Below the pieces are notes generated by a model. The model worked only from the letters and a program-made list of their open reading frames with translations. It was not told the origin of the DNA and ran no database searches. The position numbers and the translations under genes are program-made. A stretch of DNA of 64,000 nt from Anticarsia gemmatalis. Lineage: Eukaryota; Arthropoda; Insecta; Lepidoptera; Erebidae. This document shows, piece by piece, positions 22,861-36,373 of the stretch (position 1 is its first letter; the number at the start of each line of letters is the position of its first letter). The stretch lies in NCBI RefSeq assembly GCF_050436995.1, contig NC_134765.1, forward strand, positions 6,909,501 to 6,973,500, written 5' to 3'.

Positions 22861-25531
22861 ATTTGCTTCGATAAAAAATGCCAGAGTCCCTCTAGATAAA
22901 TCTAACTGATCAAATGAAATCCGAATATTCTAAAGTGATCGTAATTTAAAATTGTTAGTCGCATTGTTAGCCTAAAGCTAATGCTAACTGCTACTTACTT
23001 TTAGAGTACACATTTACTTTTTTCTAACTTACTGTTTACATACTTTTCCTACAAGGCTGCAATATAGACACATATCAGCCTTTTCATTTTCAAGTTATGT
23101 CGCTTATGTCATATTCTAATCACCTAACTACTTTAAGTTCTCTTATACAAAGATAAACGAAAAAAAAACCGAGAGAATACAAGTAACATAACACCATCAA
23201 TTCATCCAATTATTATCACATCTACACATACGCGGCGCCAATCTGTTACAATATGCAAATGTACCGGCGGCGCAGCTGTTAAGACGCCGCAACGATACGA
23301 CCCAGGTTCTGTTCCGTGCGCGTATTGCTCTTGATTACTATTACAATATGGTAATTGTTTGTCTGGGACTATGGGACTGCATTTATAGGAAAATAGGTGG
23401 CAATAGGTGTGTTTATTGGTCGGGAAACTGTTTGTGAGGTAAGAATATCAACGCGGGCAGAGGGAGAAGTAGGTTATAATTTTGGGTTCTATTACAAGGA
23501 AGATGCGTTGTAGGCTTTGTACCGGTAGTGACTATCAGTAGCGTGATTTTCTATAGTCGAATACCGAGAGTCCTATCGACTATGGACAGATTAAAATGTA
23601 CTTCAAAATTAGTTCATAAAGCACGCGCTAGGGGCGATCAAATTTTCGTTCAAAGTTGTTGATAGTCGAAAGTAAAAGTAAGTCGGTTGAAGGAGTGGAT
23701 GAAAATCTTTTATCTTTGGTCTTAAATTACTAGTACTTTTTTGTAGTAAGGCAAGGCTTACACAATAATAAAAATTAAGAACTATTAGTTAGTGCTATTA
23801 TTATTTAGGGATCTTCAAGGTATAGATTTCCGAAATCTGGAAAATATATTTTTTAACCCAAGACAATTCCACCTATGCGCCTCAAAGACAAAAATTATTA
23901 CCATTGTTTTTGTATGTGTGTAATAATTTTAAACCAATTACGTCATTACTTAAGTGTAATTATCATTAAGTATAATGTTATTAACACAGTTGACGGATCG
24001 TGTGTTGATTGTGTTTATTCACTTTAATGTTTTAAATTATAATTGATGACCAAAGTTTCGGTCACATTAAAATTCTCAAATTAAACTTTTAAAAAGTTAC
24101 TGAAATATTTTCTAGTGACATGCAAGTTTACACTGAGTTTTTCATATATTAATCAAAATACTGCTGTGGGAGTTTTAATTAATAAATTAATAGTCATACA
24201 AATCTATATAAATTTTAAAAAATACACGAAAGTCTGTCCGTTGCTCTGTTATACATTAATTGCTAAATCACAACACCGATTTGTATGAAAAAGCGAAACA
24301 CAGGCTACTTTTATTTTCATAATAACTTCTAAAGCACTAAAGACTGCTATACTTAAGCGAGGGAAGTCACGGATCACCTACTTAAAACATATTTAGTCAT
24401 CAAACATTAACTAACTAACTATCTAACCTTACCCAAACACTCTTCCTCATATTTAGTCATCAAACATTACTATCTAACCCTTCACAAACACTCTTTCTCC
24501 AACAAACCTATAATGAAACTCAAAGAGTAACGTTATCCCAAATTGCGAGAAGGCAATACGAGATAGGGATCCCGTTTTTCTCGCAGAATAAACAGGTGAT
24601 TTACATCTCGCGATAAATAGCCCACATCGGGAAGTGAACGGAGGTAGATGAATCACCGTTAGATTTATTTGGTTTGAAGAATTGCAGCAGGGAACGTTTG
24701 ACCCGAAGATCATTGGGTCAAGTTTTTGAAAACAGGCCGCGGTATTAAGTTGGTTTGGTTTAAACTGCATAATACTCTTGAAACGGAATTTGAATCTTAA
24801 AATACAGAATTTATTAAAAGGCTTTGAGTAAAATTTTTGGATTAATTGAAAATTAACTTTACTTGGTGTCCTTGAAAAGGGTGTAACTTGTACTTTTAGT
24901 TCGTTTCTTTATACGAAAAACTCTATGTAACCAATTTACTTAAACAAATAGGTAGGTACAACATACAATAATTTGAGAACTGACAATCTGTTATACTTAT
25001 AACCCTTGTCTTTTTTTTCACTGTTTGCATTTTATTCGGCATAGCTTGCATCAAATTCAAAATCAACTAGCTTGCATCAACTCAAAAATTTGGCAATTCA
25101 TCCACATGAAATTATGTCGAATTTTTTTATTTAGTTTGTGCATTTAAAATGTTTTCTTTCAGACAATTTATTCTTAATAGTAAATTGAAAAGTTCTCACA
25201 AAAAATTGTAAATCACAAAAACAGCAACTATTATAAAATCCTTTTGATATAAGGGGTATATTAAAAGCTGCTAGCTTATTAACCCGGTGTCTAAGCTCCG
25301 GCTATTAAGAACCCGTCACTTGCATTTATTGGAGCATAACCTAACGCTTACAAAACACCCACATTTTATGTAAAATTAATACTTTTATCGCGAGAAAATA
25401 TTCAAGATTTTGTTTGTTTTATAAGATTCGTTTTAGCATTTTTTAAAAGAGGAGAAGAAATCTTTAAAAACTGTAGGTAAAATGTAACGACAATGTTTAC
25501 TTAATTTTTTTGCAAACTTGTTTGTATAATA
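22861..25531. other. AT-rich, one MITE copy and weak fragments
   Basis: It contains MITE family A copy 4 (23536-23680), a GC-richer island at 23228-23335 (gcggcgcagctgttaagacg) of unknown meaning, and a probable Helitron 5' fragment at 24203-24310 (tctatataaattttaaaaaa, then cgaaagtctgtccgttgctc). The open frame at 24474-24770 (minus) has no recognisable domain and is not called a gene. Confidence 0.4.
23536..23680 (+). mobile_element. MITE family A, copy 4
   Basis: It runs from cagtagcgtgattttctata to gttgttgatagtcgaaagta, with the shared core cgctaggggcgatcaaattt. It is among the more diverged copies. Confidence 0.55.
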
Positions 25532-25710
25532 CTAGCTTCTGGCCGCGACTTCGTCCGCGTGAAAAGGTTGTTCGGGGTAGAAAGTTGTCTATAATCCAGG
25601 TTATAAACTATCTGTGTACAAAATTTCACCCAGATCAATCCAGTAGTTTTTTCGTGAAAGATTAACATACATACATCCTCACAAACTTTCGTATTCATAA
25701 TATTAGTAGA
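25532..25710 (-). mobile_element. Non-autonomous Helitron, second family
   Basis: On the minus strand it starts TCTACTAATATTATGAATAC and ends with a GC hairpin (cgcggacgaagtcgcg), then gccagaagCTAG followed by T. The internal aaactatctgtgtacaaaat also occurs at 7890-7985. It is 179 bp, with no coding capacity. Confidence 0.65.
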
Positions 25711-27289
25711 ACACTTTTGCTGTTTTTTATTACTTAGGTTGAAACAGTGAAAACCCGTAACCTTAGGCAATATTTTTGAATTTTACATTACGACAGATTT
25801 GTCTTCTGAACAAATTCAAACATCATTGCAAAATGGCCTTTTCATAGTTATCAGGTACAATAACCCGAAAACCCTTATCAACATTGTCAATGAATAATTA
25901 AGATTCGTTATTAACAGCTATGGGAATATGTGGCCGTTAAGCTGTATGCACATAATGGCTGACTTAATATTATTAATGCAGAATTATGAGCCATAAATCC
26001 TCGTGCCCCACTTCCGTGTGACATAATTTGGCATTGCCCTTAGAAAAGATTGTGTTGATGACGGCAATTACGTCGTTTACAGAGAGTACCATCAGTTTAA
26101 GGGCCTTGAAATATTAAGGAGACTCTCTTTTGAGAAAATTACTTCTTTTTGTACAGTTATTTGAATAGCGAAAACTTGAGTCACTGATTTAAGTTTGACT
26201 GTAATTGCGTTCATGTAAATACTCTGTCTACGAATAATTTTTAGTTTTCGCCAGCGATTTCGATGTTGTTAAATAGTAAAGTCTATGTTAGCTCCTCCTA
26301 GGTCTATTTTTTATTAATAATATGGTCATTATGATCAGTAACTTGATTTAATTTTAAGCGGATCTTATTACTAGAAACTAGAATTTATTAGACCAGAAAG
26401 TTCCGAAAACCAACCCAAATACTACCTTAGATTTTGTATTAAAAATTAAGATTTCTATCTCAGCCTACTTGTTTTGTAAGTGTAACCTGAACAATGAGCA
26501 CACGAGTGCTGGGTCGTATCATGTCAGGTGACAGTGCGCGTCAGTGCAGTCTCGGCTGAATTGTGCCGATCCTGAATGCAAATTACCAGCGCCACCTGAA
26601 CTAATGGATGCACGCTGGCCTCTTCCAGGTAACGGCCACTAAAACAGCGGGAATGAAGAGCAGGAAATTATTTCATATGAGATGAAAATTTCAAAATTAA
26701 GTAGTTGTTAAACTAGCTTGTGTAGATTAAAGTCGTTTAGCGAAATCAGATCTGTACTCATGTTCAGGGTAGTGCTCGATCTGTTACGTCCGCATTTTTT
26801 TTAAATAGAGATTATCGTCTTTAAGAAAGCAGAGATTACGTTAATTACACAAAATACACTTTTTACATAAAGTGAGATTTCGTCGCAAAAATAAATCAGC
26901 ATTTTAAATATTTCAAGTTTTAATTTGCATTACTTTAAAACCGCTAAATAAATTTTTGTTCGACATTCTTCACTACCAAAATCGTAGCTTGCAGGCCCGT
27001 GACAGCCTACAAGCTTCATTCACTAGCAGTAAGCACAAGCCTGATGTTGATGGAATAAAGATGAGTACTGAATATGCAACATTTGATTAGTTTCTCGTGG
27101 CCACAACGTCACCGAGCCCCACCGAGCAGGTATCTTTGAACACGTTCAAGACCTTTATTACTGCCCAAATAGACTTAAGTTTCGCTATATTAAGCTTGCG
27201 CTAATTAAATTTTAGCTCTCCTTGTAAAATTGACCATTGATTGAATAGACGTTAGTGTTGGTTTTTTACATCGTGTTTGAGTGTTGAGA
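25711..27289. other. AT-rich with one GC-richer island
   Basis: The island at about 26490-26650 (caggtgacagtgcgcgtcag) stands out in composition. I cannot assign it to an exon or repeat. It could be a conserved non-coding element or an old insertion. Nothing else was recognised. Confidence 0.35.
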
Positions 27290-27650
27290 ACCTCGTAGGC
27301 TTGGTTAACAACAGCCGCGCTGATCTATCTCTCACGTTAAGCCACGTTTGTCGATGTTGATCCGTGGAGCGGTGACCATATTATGCATACCAAGTTCCTC
27401 CGTGTTTCGGAAGGCACATTATTTTGTGAGCCCCAGTTGTCATCTTCAAAGATCTTTGACAGTCGTTGCCAGTAGTCAGAAGCCTGAAAGTCTGATAAAC
27501 TAGTTGTACCGACGGGTATCGTTTTAAAACCCAGGTAACTGGGTTGTGGGGTTCGATAGGCCGACGCTCCATGTAAAATACTAGAATTAAACTGTATTCG
27601 GTGAGACTGGAAGCCGACCCCAAATTAGTTGAAGAAAATGCTGATGATGG
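27290..27650 (+). mobile_element. SINE with 5S-rRNA-like head, full-length copy
   Basis: cctcgtaggcttggttaaca starts the head. GATC, 11 nt, TTAAGC, 26 nt, GCGGTGACC reproduces the 5S internal promoter spacing. The body has accgacgggtatcg and agactggaagccgacccc, and a short gatgatg tail. The roughly 60-bp middle segment missing from the copy at 881-1176 is present (ttgtgagccccagttgtcat). The open frames across it are chance frames. Confidence 0.7.
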
Positions 27651-27996
27651 TAACTTAAATGTTTTTTTGATACCCAGAGTTTATGCTTGACCCTTATACA
27701 AACTTCATTTGACTCAACGTTCGACAATGATAATTTTTTGTAAAAAATAAAATCTTTGAAAAAATACATAGTTCCACATGTTCCGAGTGTCCCAGGCTCT
27801 TATATCGATGCATGAGGTAGTTTCAATAACATCAGCAGTAGCCGCACGTCACGGCATCGACGGAGACGTGACGATGCGAACAGATACGTTCTGTAGCTAT
27901 CAATAATTCAAAATAATATACGAAAATAAATACATTTTCACTGACCTTTGTATAATAATAAATCATTACAGAGAATCTTTTAATTTTATGTTTTGA

Positions 27997-28216
27997 CTAG
28001 CTGACCCGCACAACTTCGCTTGCGTCACCGAAGAGAGAACGGGTCATAATTTTTCCCGTTTTTGTAACATTTTCGTTATATAGCCTATAGCTTTTCTCGA
28101 TAAATGGACTATCTAACACTAAAATATTTTTTTTAAATCGGACTATTAGTTCCTGAGATTAGCGCGTTCAAACAAACAAACAAACAAACTCTTCAGCTTT
28201 ATAATATTAGTATAGA
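27997..28216 (-). mobile_element. Non-autonomous Helitron
   Basis: Same family as the copy at 20639-20904, with a shorter interior. The minus strand starts TCTATACTAATATTATAAAG and ends gggtcagCTAG, with A before and T after on the plus strand. The terminal hairpin has one substitution (gcgcaac to gcacaac). Confidence 0.75.
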
Positions 28217-30326
28217 TAACAACGTAAACGCGAAAACAAGCAAAATAGTTTAGTAGAGATTATTTTGTTCTGCACATTACTTTTATTTTTCAAAGTTAAA
28301 TCAAATATATATTATCTACGTCGATTCATAGTTGCTTTGACAGTATTCTAGCTAAGTCCTTTTGTGTCTCCTAGTATTATATAAATCCTATAAAAGATCA
28401 AACCAATTCAATATAGGTTACTAGAAAAAGCAATAACTTCTCTTTAAATCTAATATATCGAAGTAGCGCTGTCTTTTTCAATTTCTCAAAATTACGAATG
28501 TTTTCTGAAATCCTTAGCTTTGTGGTGTTTAAAACGCATTTTTTTATGATATATGTACATTTAAGTATCTGATAATAATAGTTTTTTGATAAGACGCTTT
28601 GGCGACTGTGCTATCAGTATGTATATTAGGTATAATTTCGAAATTCAAGGGTCTTAATATCTTGTTAACATTATACAGATCCTTAAATTCGATACCAGTC
28701 TAAAAAGTGCTTCTGTTTGTTAAAACCTAGCATGTCTTAGCAATAAATCGTAAAAAATAGTACGACAAACATAAAAACTTTCATTTAAACATTAACTAAA
28801 TTTTGTCAAAACTTGACAGACAAATTGGATATGTCCTGAGTGAATTTTAAACTTTCATGTCTCGTGTCTCCAAACTTACACAAATATACATACTTTTATT
28901 CTTTTTATTTTTAACAATTATGTTAAACTTTCCTGAATGTGTTTTCGAATGACAATTTCAATTGAATAAAATGTGTGATAATCTACTTTTAAGATCTCTA
29001 TAAGAAGAAGGCTCTTTTTTTAAAGCAATTTTGCTGTCTGTTTATTCAACTTTCTGCGTATGTGTCTTTTTTCGAAGAGAGACGAGAGATGGGTAAAAAT
29101 GGTTATAATGGTTGTCATAGACTTGGGACCGATTGTACCTTTAAGAACACACATTTATGGACTGGACATTACTATAAGAAAACTTTTATATGCTAATATA
29201 AAGTTTTTTAATATGTATAATATTATTTAAAAATATTTATATACGACTATTTTGAGACAAAATATCGAAGTTATATGTAAAACAAATATCGTTAGAAAAT
29301 GTCGTCTAAACGTTACTAAAATATAATCGAGTGGCGTTAATATTTCATGAAATAGTGGCCATGTTCCGCTGCGATATTGTGCAGTCAATGAGATTTATTG
29401 AAACCATCTATTTGAGAGACGCTGCAAATGTACTTTTATATTGGATGTGAATTGTACTTCTGATATTATATGATTTACTATACTTTATGTGTTTAAGCTT
29501 AGTTGATGTAATTAACATATTGTTAGGTTAGGTTTTCACCGCGAGTTTGGCTTTATGTATGTGATTTACCACGTAAAACACAGTCATAGAATACAATCAA
29601 GCCCAAAAAACAACTTTACACAACATATTTGTGAACATACAATTGTGGATCATGCTTTTTTTCGCAGTAGTAGCGCTGCGGATGATCACCTCAGTTCAAG
29701 TATCAAAATATATATTATTAAAGATTAAAGATGTTTAAAAATCAGGGAATATATAACTATGTACACAATCTAAAATCTGTAGAAAAAAACAAAAATTCCT
29801 AGAAAAAAATAAAAGAGGAAATATTATAATGCTTCTTTGCGCTGGGAAATATTAAATGTCGCTTTGGCACATAAGCTTTTAATGTGCAACGTTGCCTTTG
29901 ACGTATTTCTCAGAAAAAGAGCTTACTCCTCTCTCCTAATAAGCTAATGAGTACACACTTTAAATAGACATAAACTTCAAAGCGTAGACAATTTTATGGC
30001 TTTTTACTTAGAATTCGCAGTTTTTATTTTACTAAAGCTTATAAATAGGGGACGAATCTTTTTTAATATATCAGATGTATCACAAAATCCGGTTACTGTT
30101 AAGCATGATCATAGTCATGAAATCAGTTTATAGAGGTCCACCGTTTGACTTACGAATAATCCAACAGAAATAAGATAAGTATTTTGCCCGACCTAAGAAT
30201 CGAACCCAAGACTTCGTCATCCCCAGTCATATATACTCGGTCACTTGTACCAAAAGAACAGTTTTAGCTTTTAAACTATCTGTGTGTTCATCATTGAATA
30301 GAAAACAGGCATCAACATGAACACGT
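28217..30326. other. AT-rich, nothing recognised
   Basis: No exon-like composition, repeat family or RNA is seen across this 2.1-kb stretch. A GC-richer tract with a short inverted repeat (cacgtcac / cgtgacg) lies just before the Helitron, at about 27840-27890. Confidence 0.4.
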
Positions 30327-30435
30327 ATTTTCCCTTCGAATACCTGTCACCACGACCAGTGTTACATGTGCCGAAACGTCAGGCATTCTAATGTAAGGAT
30401 GTTCGCGTTAATTCCCGTATTCTGTTTTATAATAG
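30327..30435 (-). repeat. Dispersed repeat, copy 2 of the element at 281-372
   Basis: The reverse complement shares acagaatacgggaattaacg, aatgcctgacgtttcggc and a gtcgtggtgacaggt block with 281-372. This indicates a dispersed repeat of at least 90 bp. Confidence 0.6.
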
Positions 30436-33400
30436 CGCAAAGATAGTTAATTCCCACATTTCGATCAATATCTGTAGGTGATATCTCAGGATAATTCTTA
30501 CAATAGATACAGTAGCTAGTGTCACAAAGGGCTCCTCAAAGCTAGTGAAAACTAATCAACTCTATCTTTGTCCCCTACTATGGATGAGTAACCTAAGAAG
30601 TTACATCGGCAGTAGTTGTAGATTGTAGGTCACAATTTTTCCTCAATCCTCATTGTCTTACAATGTAAGAAAGGGTTCTTGTATTCCTTTTTTTTAGTCT
30701 TACATGTTTTATTTTAAAGCCTGAAACTTTCATGTTTCTGCCTAGATGAGAACCAAATCGTTGTAGAATAAAATTTGGAATCGTTCTTCTATACAACGAC
30801 ATATGCTTGAGAGAACCTTACTAGTAACATTAATACCTTCACGTTGGTTAACTAGTTATAAACTATTACGGTTCAGTCAGAACTAAGATAAACATGCTTA
30901 ATCGTGTTAATTATAAAGCAAAAAGTAATCTTGTCCAGTACCAAACCTAGAAACAAGCAGTTTCCAAACGGTTGCTTGACAACTATAGGCACAGTAGTAA
31001 ATGTAATCAAAACCCATAGTAGCACACCATCTCTGTCTTTGAAGTGACGTGAGCTGAAAGCTGGTGAATTACTGAAGGCTATTAGGTTTGGACGGAAGAA
31101 CGGTCGCAATAGCCAGGCTTTGATGAGGTTTCCACTGTATTGCGGGACAGCGAATATTCGATGCGGCGTCAATGGAGCGACGAGGAGCCTCTGTGATCTT
31201 GGATGATTGGCTGTAGAGAATATTTACTGTGGTACTAATATGGAGACGGGAGGTTTATGGTATCGCTTTCAATACGATTTATGTGGGTGTGTGTTATTTG
31301 TATTGTCTCAATTATTGTTTTTATTTTATTATTTAAATGAGTGTATTCTTTTAACGAGTCGGATTCAGATAGATCAATGTTAAGTCGAAATAAATTTACC
31401 CAAGATTTCAAAATCAATTTTACTTAGATCTGCAAGTCCATAACATAATATGAGTAAAAATATGTTAATTCATAAATAGCAAGTCAATTTCAGAACTCCA
31501 TACAATTTCTAAAGAAAATTTTACCGAGCAAGAGATGATTTTCGTAGCAACTACACAGACTAAGCCTGCACACTGTCCAAGGCCGGGTGCACACTGTACG
31601 AAGGACAGCGTTAATTTGCGCCTGACATTGTAAAGGAAGCCTTCGCTTTCACAAACGTCAGTGTAATACAGTGTGCACTATGCACTATCTGACATTCACT
31701 GGAACTGTATACGGTATTTGAATGCCGTATGCTTGTATGCCTTTGCCTATGGTTCTGAGGTTCTCAAACTTTTTTGATGGAGACCACTTGTGGAACTATT
31801 AAAAAAAACTGACATGAAAATTTGTATTTTTTTTTTTTTTAGTGATGACATACATATCTACTTTTGTATTGTAGTTAGGACAAGTAAAACTTTATTTTGG
31901 ATACTAAATGCTGATAATGAAAGCATGAACAAGAGAATAATGACAAGACAAGCTCTGTAGATTGCATTCAATAATATGTTCATTGTTCAAGTTCCTGTTA
32001 CAAAATGTGTTTTACCGAAAGATTCACTTTACCCAGAAGAAAAACTAAGTAACACGTTTTACGTCCTCAATTTTTTACTTGACCCTTGCGACTCAAATCC
32101 CAAATCTGTGTTGAGACAGATCTAGAATTTCATTTTTGACAAATATCAAATGCCTTTCTTGAGGTCGTTGGTCACATGACAAAGAATATTTATGTTTCGA
32201 AATTGACGCTGACAGCCCTCGTTAGATCCGCTTACATTACTGTGGGGTCCATTCGGTCCACCTTGAAAACCTTTGGGTTTTTGCTCAAATTGATACGTAA
32301 ATATTATTATACCTACTTATTGAATGTTGGTTGCCCCTATTCTATTTAAAAAACAAATTGACCTGAGAGAAATTGATTGAGAATAAATTTGTTAATAATA
32401 ATATCGAAACGATGCAAAATCTACCTGAACCTAAAAACGCACGACCGAACTCATTGAATTTAAATTCAAAACCAAACAGAAAAATAATATCAAAAAACTT
32501 TGTCTCTGTACGCGAACACCAGTATAAAAAGAAGGTTTATCTAAAATTAAAACCGTATATAGAATTCCTCGATGCTCAATTCCAGTTTCCCAATTCGATT
32601 CTATAGGACCTAAAAACATTTTGTTTGGTGTTGCCTTCATGAATATTTTACCGGCCGCTTCTGCATCTCGAGGAAATATTCCATTTTATTTTTATTTGTT
32701 TCATATTTGTCACGTCATGAAAATACAGTGCCTCCATACACGCCAAATTTTACGGGTTCTTTGCGCGTTCTCTGAATTCCAATTCGGATCCCCTATTCTT
32801 TTCCAATAACAATGATATTTGCCACTGTTCCCGTATTATTTTGTGGGTACGTGAAAAAAAATGAGACTTATCGGTTGTGTAGTGCAGTTGAATTTTTAAA
32901 GTAAGCCGGATATTTGAGCGTATTTCGGCTATCTGTGGCCCGGTTTGTATTTTGTTATATGTATTCTGTTTAGGTTTTCGGTTGAATTGCTGTATTAGTT
33001 GATTTTTAATGGATCTTTTTTATTTGCACATATCTGCAAACAGTCCACTATAAATGACCGTTTACCGTTATGAAATTTAAAATAGGCGAAAAGATATATT
33101 TAATACTTTGCTCGCAATCAAATGGTTTAGAAAATACATGAAGTAAGAGATACTTCAATACTAACTGATGCAAAAAGCATTAAAAATACGAATACAGTAA
33201 GTAAATAGACTAAGAGAAAATACGTAGGAACATTATTTCTCATAAAGAGCTAGTCACTATTGTTCTACCCTTATCACAACACATTATAAACATAATACGT
33301 TTTAAAACAAAAAACAGCACGAACAAACTTTATAAAGCTTTACCGGGAGCTGACATAAACACGACTATGTATTTTTTAACGCCCATACTTGTAGTGAAAT

Positions 33401-36373
33401 GTTTCTAAAACAAAATGAATAAAACTAGGACAACAGAGTCACGTTTCTGAAGCATTTAATTAATGGGGACCAGAACGAAATGAAATTCTTTTCTTTTAAA
33501 GTCAGCGGGAAAAACTAAGATAGTTTGTTCAGGAGTACGGTTAGCTGCCATCTTTTTACCCTTCGGTAATTGAAGTGCTCGGCTTGTAGAGCTCTTTAAT
33601 CGGCTGATTGTTACAACTTTTAAATCTTAATTTGATTTAGACTTTGGTTTTTGGGAGTAAATTTTCATTGTTGTTTTTTTATTGTCTGACTCTATTTTGT
33701 ATTTGGGTGGCTGTATTATTTTGGCAAAATAATAAAAATAGCCGTTGTGTAAAATTCATGGTACAATCTAAGTAAAATTCATGTAAATAGAGATTATTTA
33801 TACTGACTCTAAAAATTTAAGTGTAAGCGTTATTTAAATAAAATTTCTAGGTTTCTACAGAACTTCAACTGGCACCATAACTAATAAAGTCAAGTTTACG
33901 AAGGATAATAATTGTAATTGATAAAGGTATTATGTTCGTGTAAAAAATTATAAAGTCAACTAGATAATAAAATCAATAGAATGCTAATCACATTCTGAAA
34001 TAAGGGGAGATTAGATCTTTAGCAGTGGGACAGTAACTGGTCAAAAAATAAACAAAAATTATTTTGAAGCAAGCTCAACAAGCGCTAAAATTTCAATATA
34101 GCGAGCAGTTTCTATCAAGCGTTGTAACGTTGGTGTCTAGTGTCCATTAATAACACATGGCATCTCAGGCGCTGATATTAAACTTCAGGGAGTCGGGGTG
34201 AAAAATGAAGCTAGATAACGGGAGCTGCTTGACACTGTGCACTATTATTGTATATTACTGGGTTAATATGCTACTGGGGGTTACTTTGTCTATCATGGTT
34301 TAAAGCTGGATGGGTGAGGGAATGATGCTTAGTAAATAATCTAGGAGCGGGAATCGAACGAATGGATTGGCTGGTGTATTTCATATACATACTTTCAAAA
34401 TGTGATTTGCATATTGTTGAACAAAATTTCCGGGTCCTGTTGAAATTCTCAAAAATAATAATAATATTTCAGTATTTTTTAAAATAAATTCTTTGAAAAT
34501 CTATTACTGCTGCTTCTTGGTTTTCACAATACTAGATCTCTACGATTACCTATTACTACATGCAAAGACTAAGTTTTGTCAAATTAAGTAAAACGCCAGA
34601 CTAATCCAAATTACCTGACCGTTTAATCGGCCTTATTGGCCAATCATCCAGCTGCCCCAACTAAACACCGATAGCATAAACTTCCACAAAATGCACTGTT
34701 GAGGAGGTGTCATCGCGACTGCACAGACAATAAGTGGTCACTTTGTCCGGCTGCGTCGCTCCTGGCTATTAATCAGTCCAGGTCGGAAAGTGCCGAGCGT
34801 TGATTACTAACTCCGAGGCCTTTGTGCTGAAGTTTCCAACTGGATGTGTATTACAGAGTGTTTCGGCTCCATGGAAAGAAATTGTGTTGTGATTTCTGTT
34901 TGAAAAACGAGTGGCTTTTTGGCAGAAAGCTTGTGCTTTTGCCAAAGGTTTTTGTTACGGATCAAATGTTGGCCTCACTTTCACTGCAGTTGTGTTTGAG
35001 CTATGAAAAGTTTTTGATAGTCTGTCTAGCAAAACGCTTAGTACGAAATCAGTCATTTTATGTAAAACTTGTTGAAAATCAGAATTGATCCCGATTTATA
35101 AGGATTTGTGCCAAATTCGCAAACTAGATGACCAAGACCAGTGAAATGAGAATAAACTCGTTAGTTTTGCCATATGCGATTTTATTTTGCTATTTTCAAA
35201 GTTAACACCAATCAGTGAAGCAATCAGACAATAACATATTATTTTTATTTACCTATGTAAAGTAAAACACGTCACTTTCAGTCTATCAATTTTCCGTCTC
35301 AACTTCACCGAACTTCGTTTCTTGGTCACCGAGTGAAAAGCCGAGGGGCTAAGTCCCGGTAACCGTGTCATTTCCAGCCCGTCCGGTATGAAATTCGACT
35401 CGCCAGGTATTTACAACCGGCGCAGGCGGGCCGAAGACGATTTCCGTGCCACCTCAACGTGTGGAAAATATCTAGCTGCTAGAATGTGACGGATTAAGGA
35501 ATTTCGCTTATATACGCGGAGGGTTTTAGTGTCTGCTTAGAAGGATCGATAAGAAGAAGAATTTAGTTTATAAGGATAGTTCAACACACTTTGAACTTAC
35601 AGAGTCTGAGCGTGTTTTATTTGCATTATTTTGGTTTATCAGTCCCGTTAAAATAGGAAGTTATGTTTGATTTGATTCTATGTAGTGTCTGAGATTTTTG
35701 TATGCAATGGTTACAATAGCAACGAAAACATCTTATGCCTGTTCCATGTAAGCTAGCTTTGATATGCTACACAAATATGACAACCGAATATAAACTTTGA
35801 AATAATAAAAAAAACTCTCGCTAAGGATTCATTTTCATTAAAAAACTTCCAACACATTTTAACACATAAGTACATTAAAACAAAACAAAGTCCTCGTAAT
35901 AAGTTTAAACTTGTCCCACATCTAAATCCTGACCACTTCTCACCTAACCTCCTTCTATAATGCTTTTACAAAAATAAATGGCCCACTCTAATTTCCCAGC
36001 AATTTAACACCATTTAGGTCTCTACCAAAACACTTAAGTTCAAAGAATTGTACCATAAAAATATTATATAGAAATACTGCTCTTACTCCGATCACGTATT
36101 GCTCATTCGTATGTAACACTAGGTTTTGAACTTGGTTTCGTTTGTGTAAAATGAAAAATTGTGTTAACCACTTGTAAAAGTTAAAAGTGGTGGAGACTCA
36201 TAGCCTGTTGCTTCGCTGAACCCAAAATTATTGGTATGTTTGATAAGTGAAATTTATTTTATTGTTTTTTCAAGCAATAGAATATTTGTCCTGAAAAGAA
36301 AAAGGATTTGATGCTTTAAAAAAGTCTGCAGACTTTTTTATTTAGTAAAGATAAAGTCTCTATATACTAAGTA
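30436..36373. other. AT-rich stretch with a few anonymous GC-richer islands
   Basis: No confident exon. It holds a foldback element (31581-31680) and two GC-richer tracts, at about 34625-34845 and 35310-35500. The second contains gccgaggggctaagtcccgg and caaccggcgcaggcgggccg, and could be a conserved non-coding element. The minus frame at 30873-31172 is the least AT-rich open frame here but has no domain and no splice context I can defend. Confidence 0.35.
31581..31680. mobile_element. Foldback element (MITE-like)
   Basis: gggtgcacactgtac on the left is the inverse of tacagtgtgcac on the right, about 100 bp apart. The interior also shows self-complementarity (aaggaagccttcgctt). A single copy in this window. 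Confidence 0.35.

Noticed and set aside
24474..24770. A 98-codon minus-strand frame of moderate complexity
   Set aside because: No recognisable domain and no start or splice context; one would need a protein search to revive it.
30873..31172. A 99-codon minus-strand frame with less AT-rich composition
   Set aside because: No known motif, no convincing splice sites; possibly an old insertion. Kept out of the gene list.
31750..31850. Possible hAT transposon end (ggttctcaaacttttttgat)
   Set aside because: No matching inverted terminus or 8-bp duplication was found within reach; resemblance may be chance.
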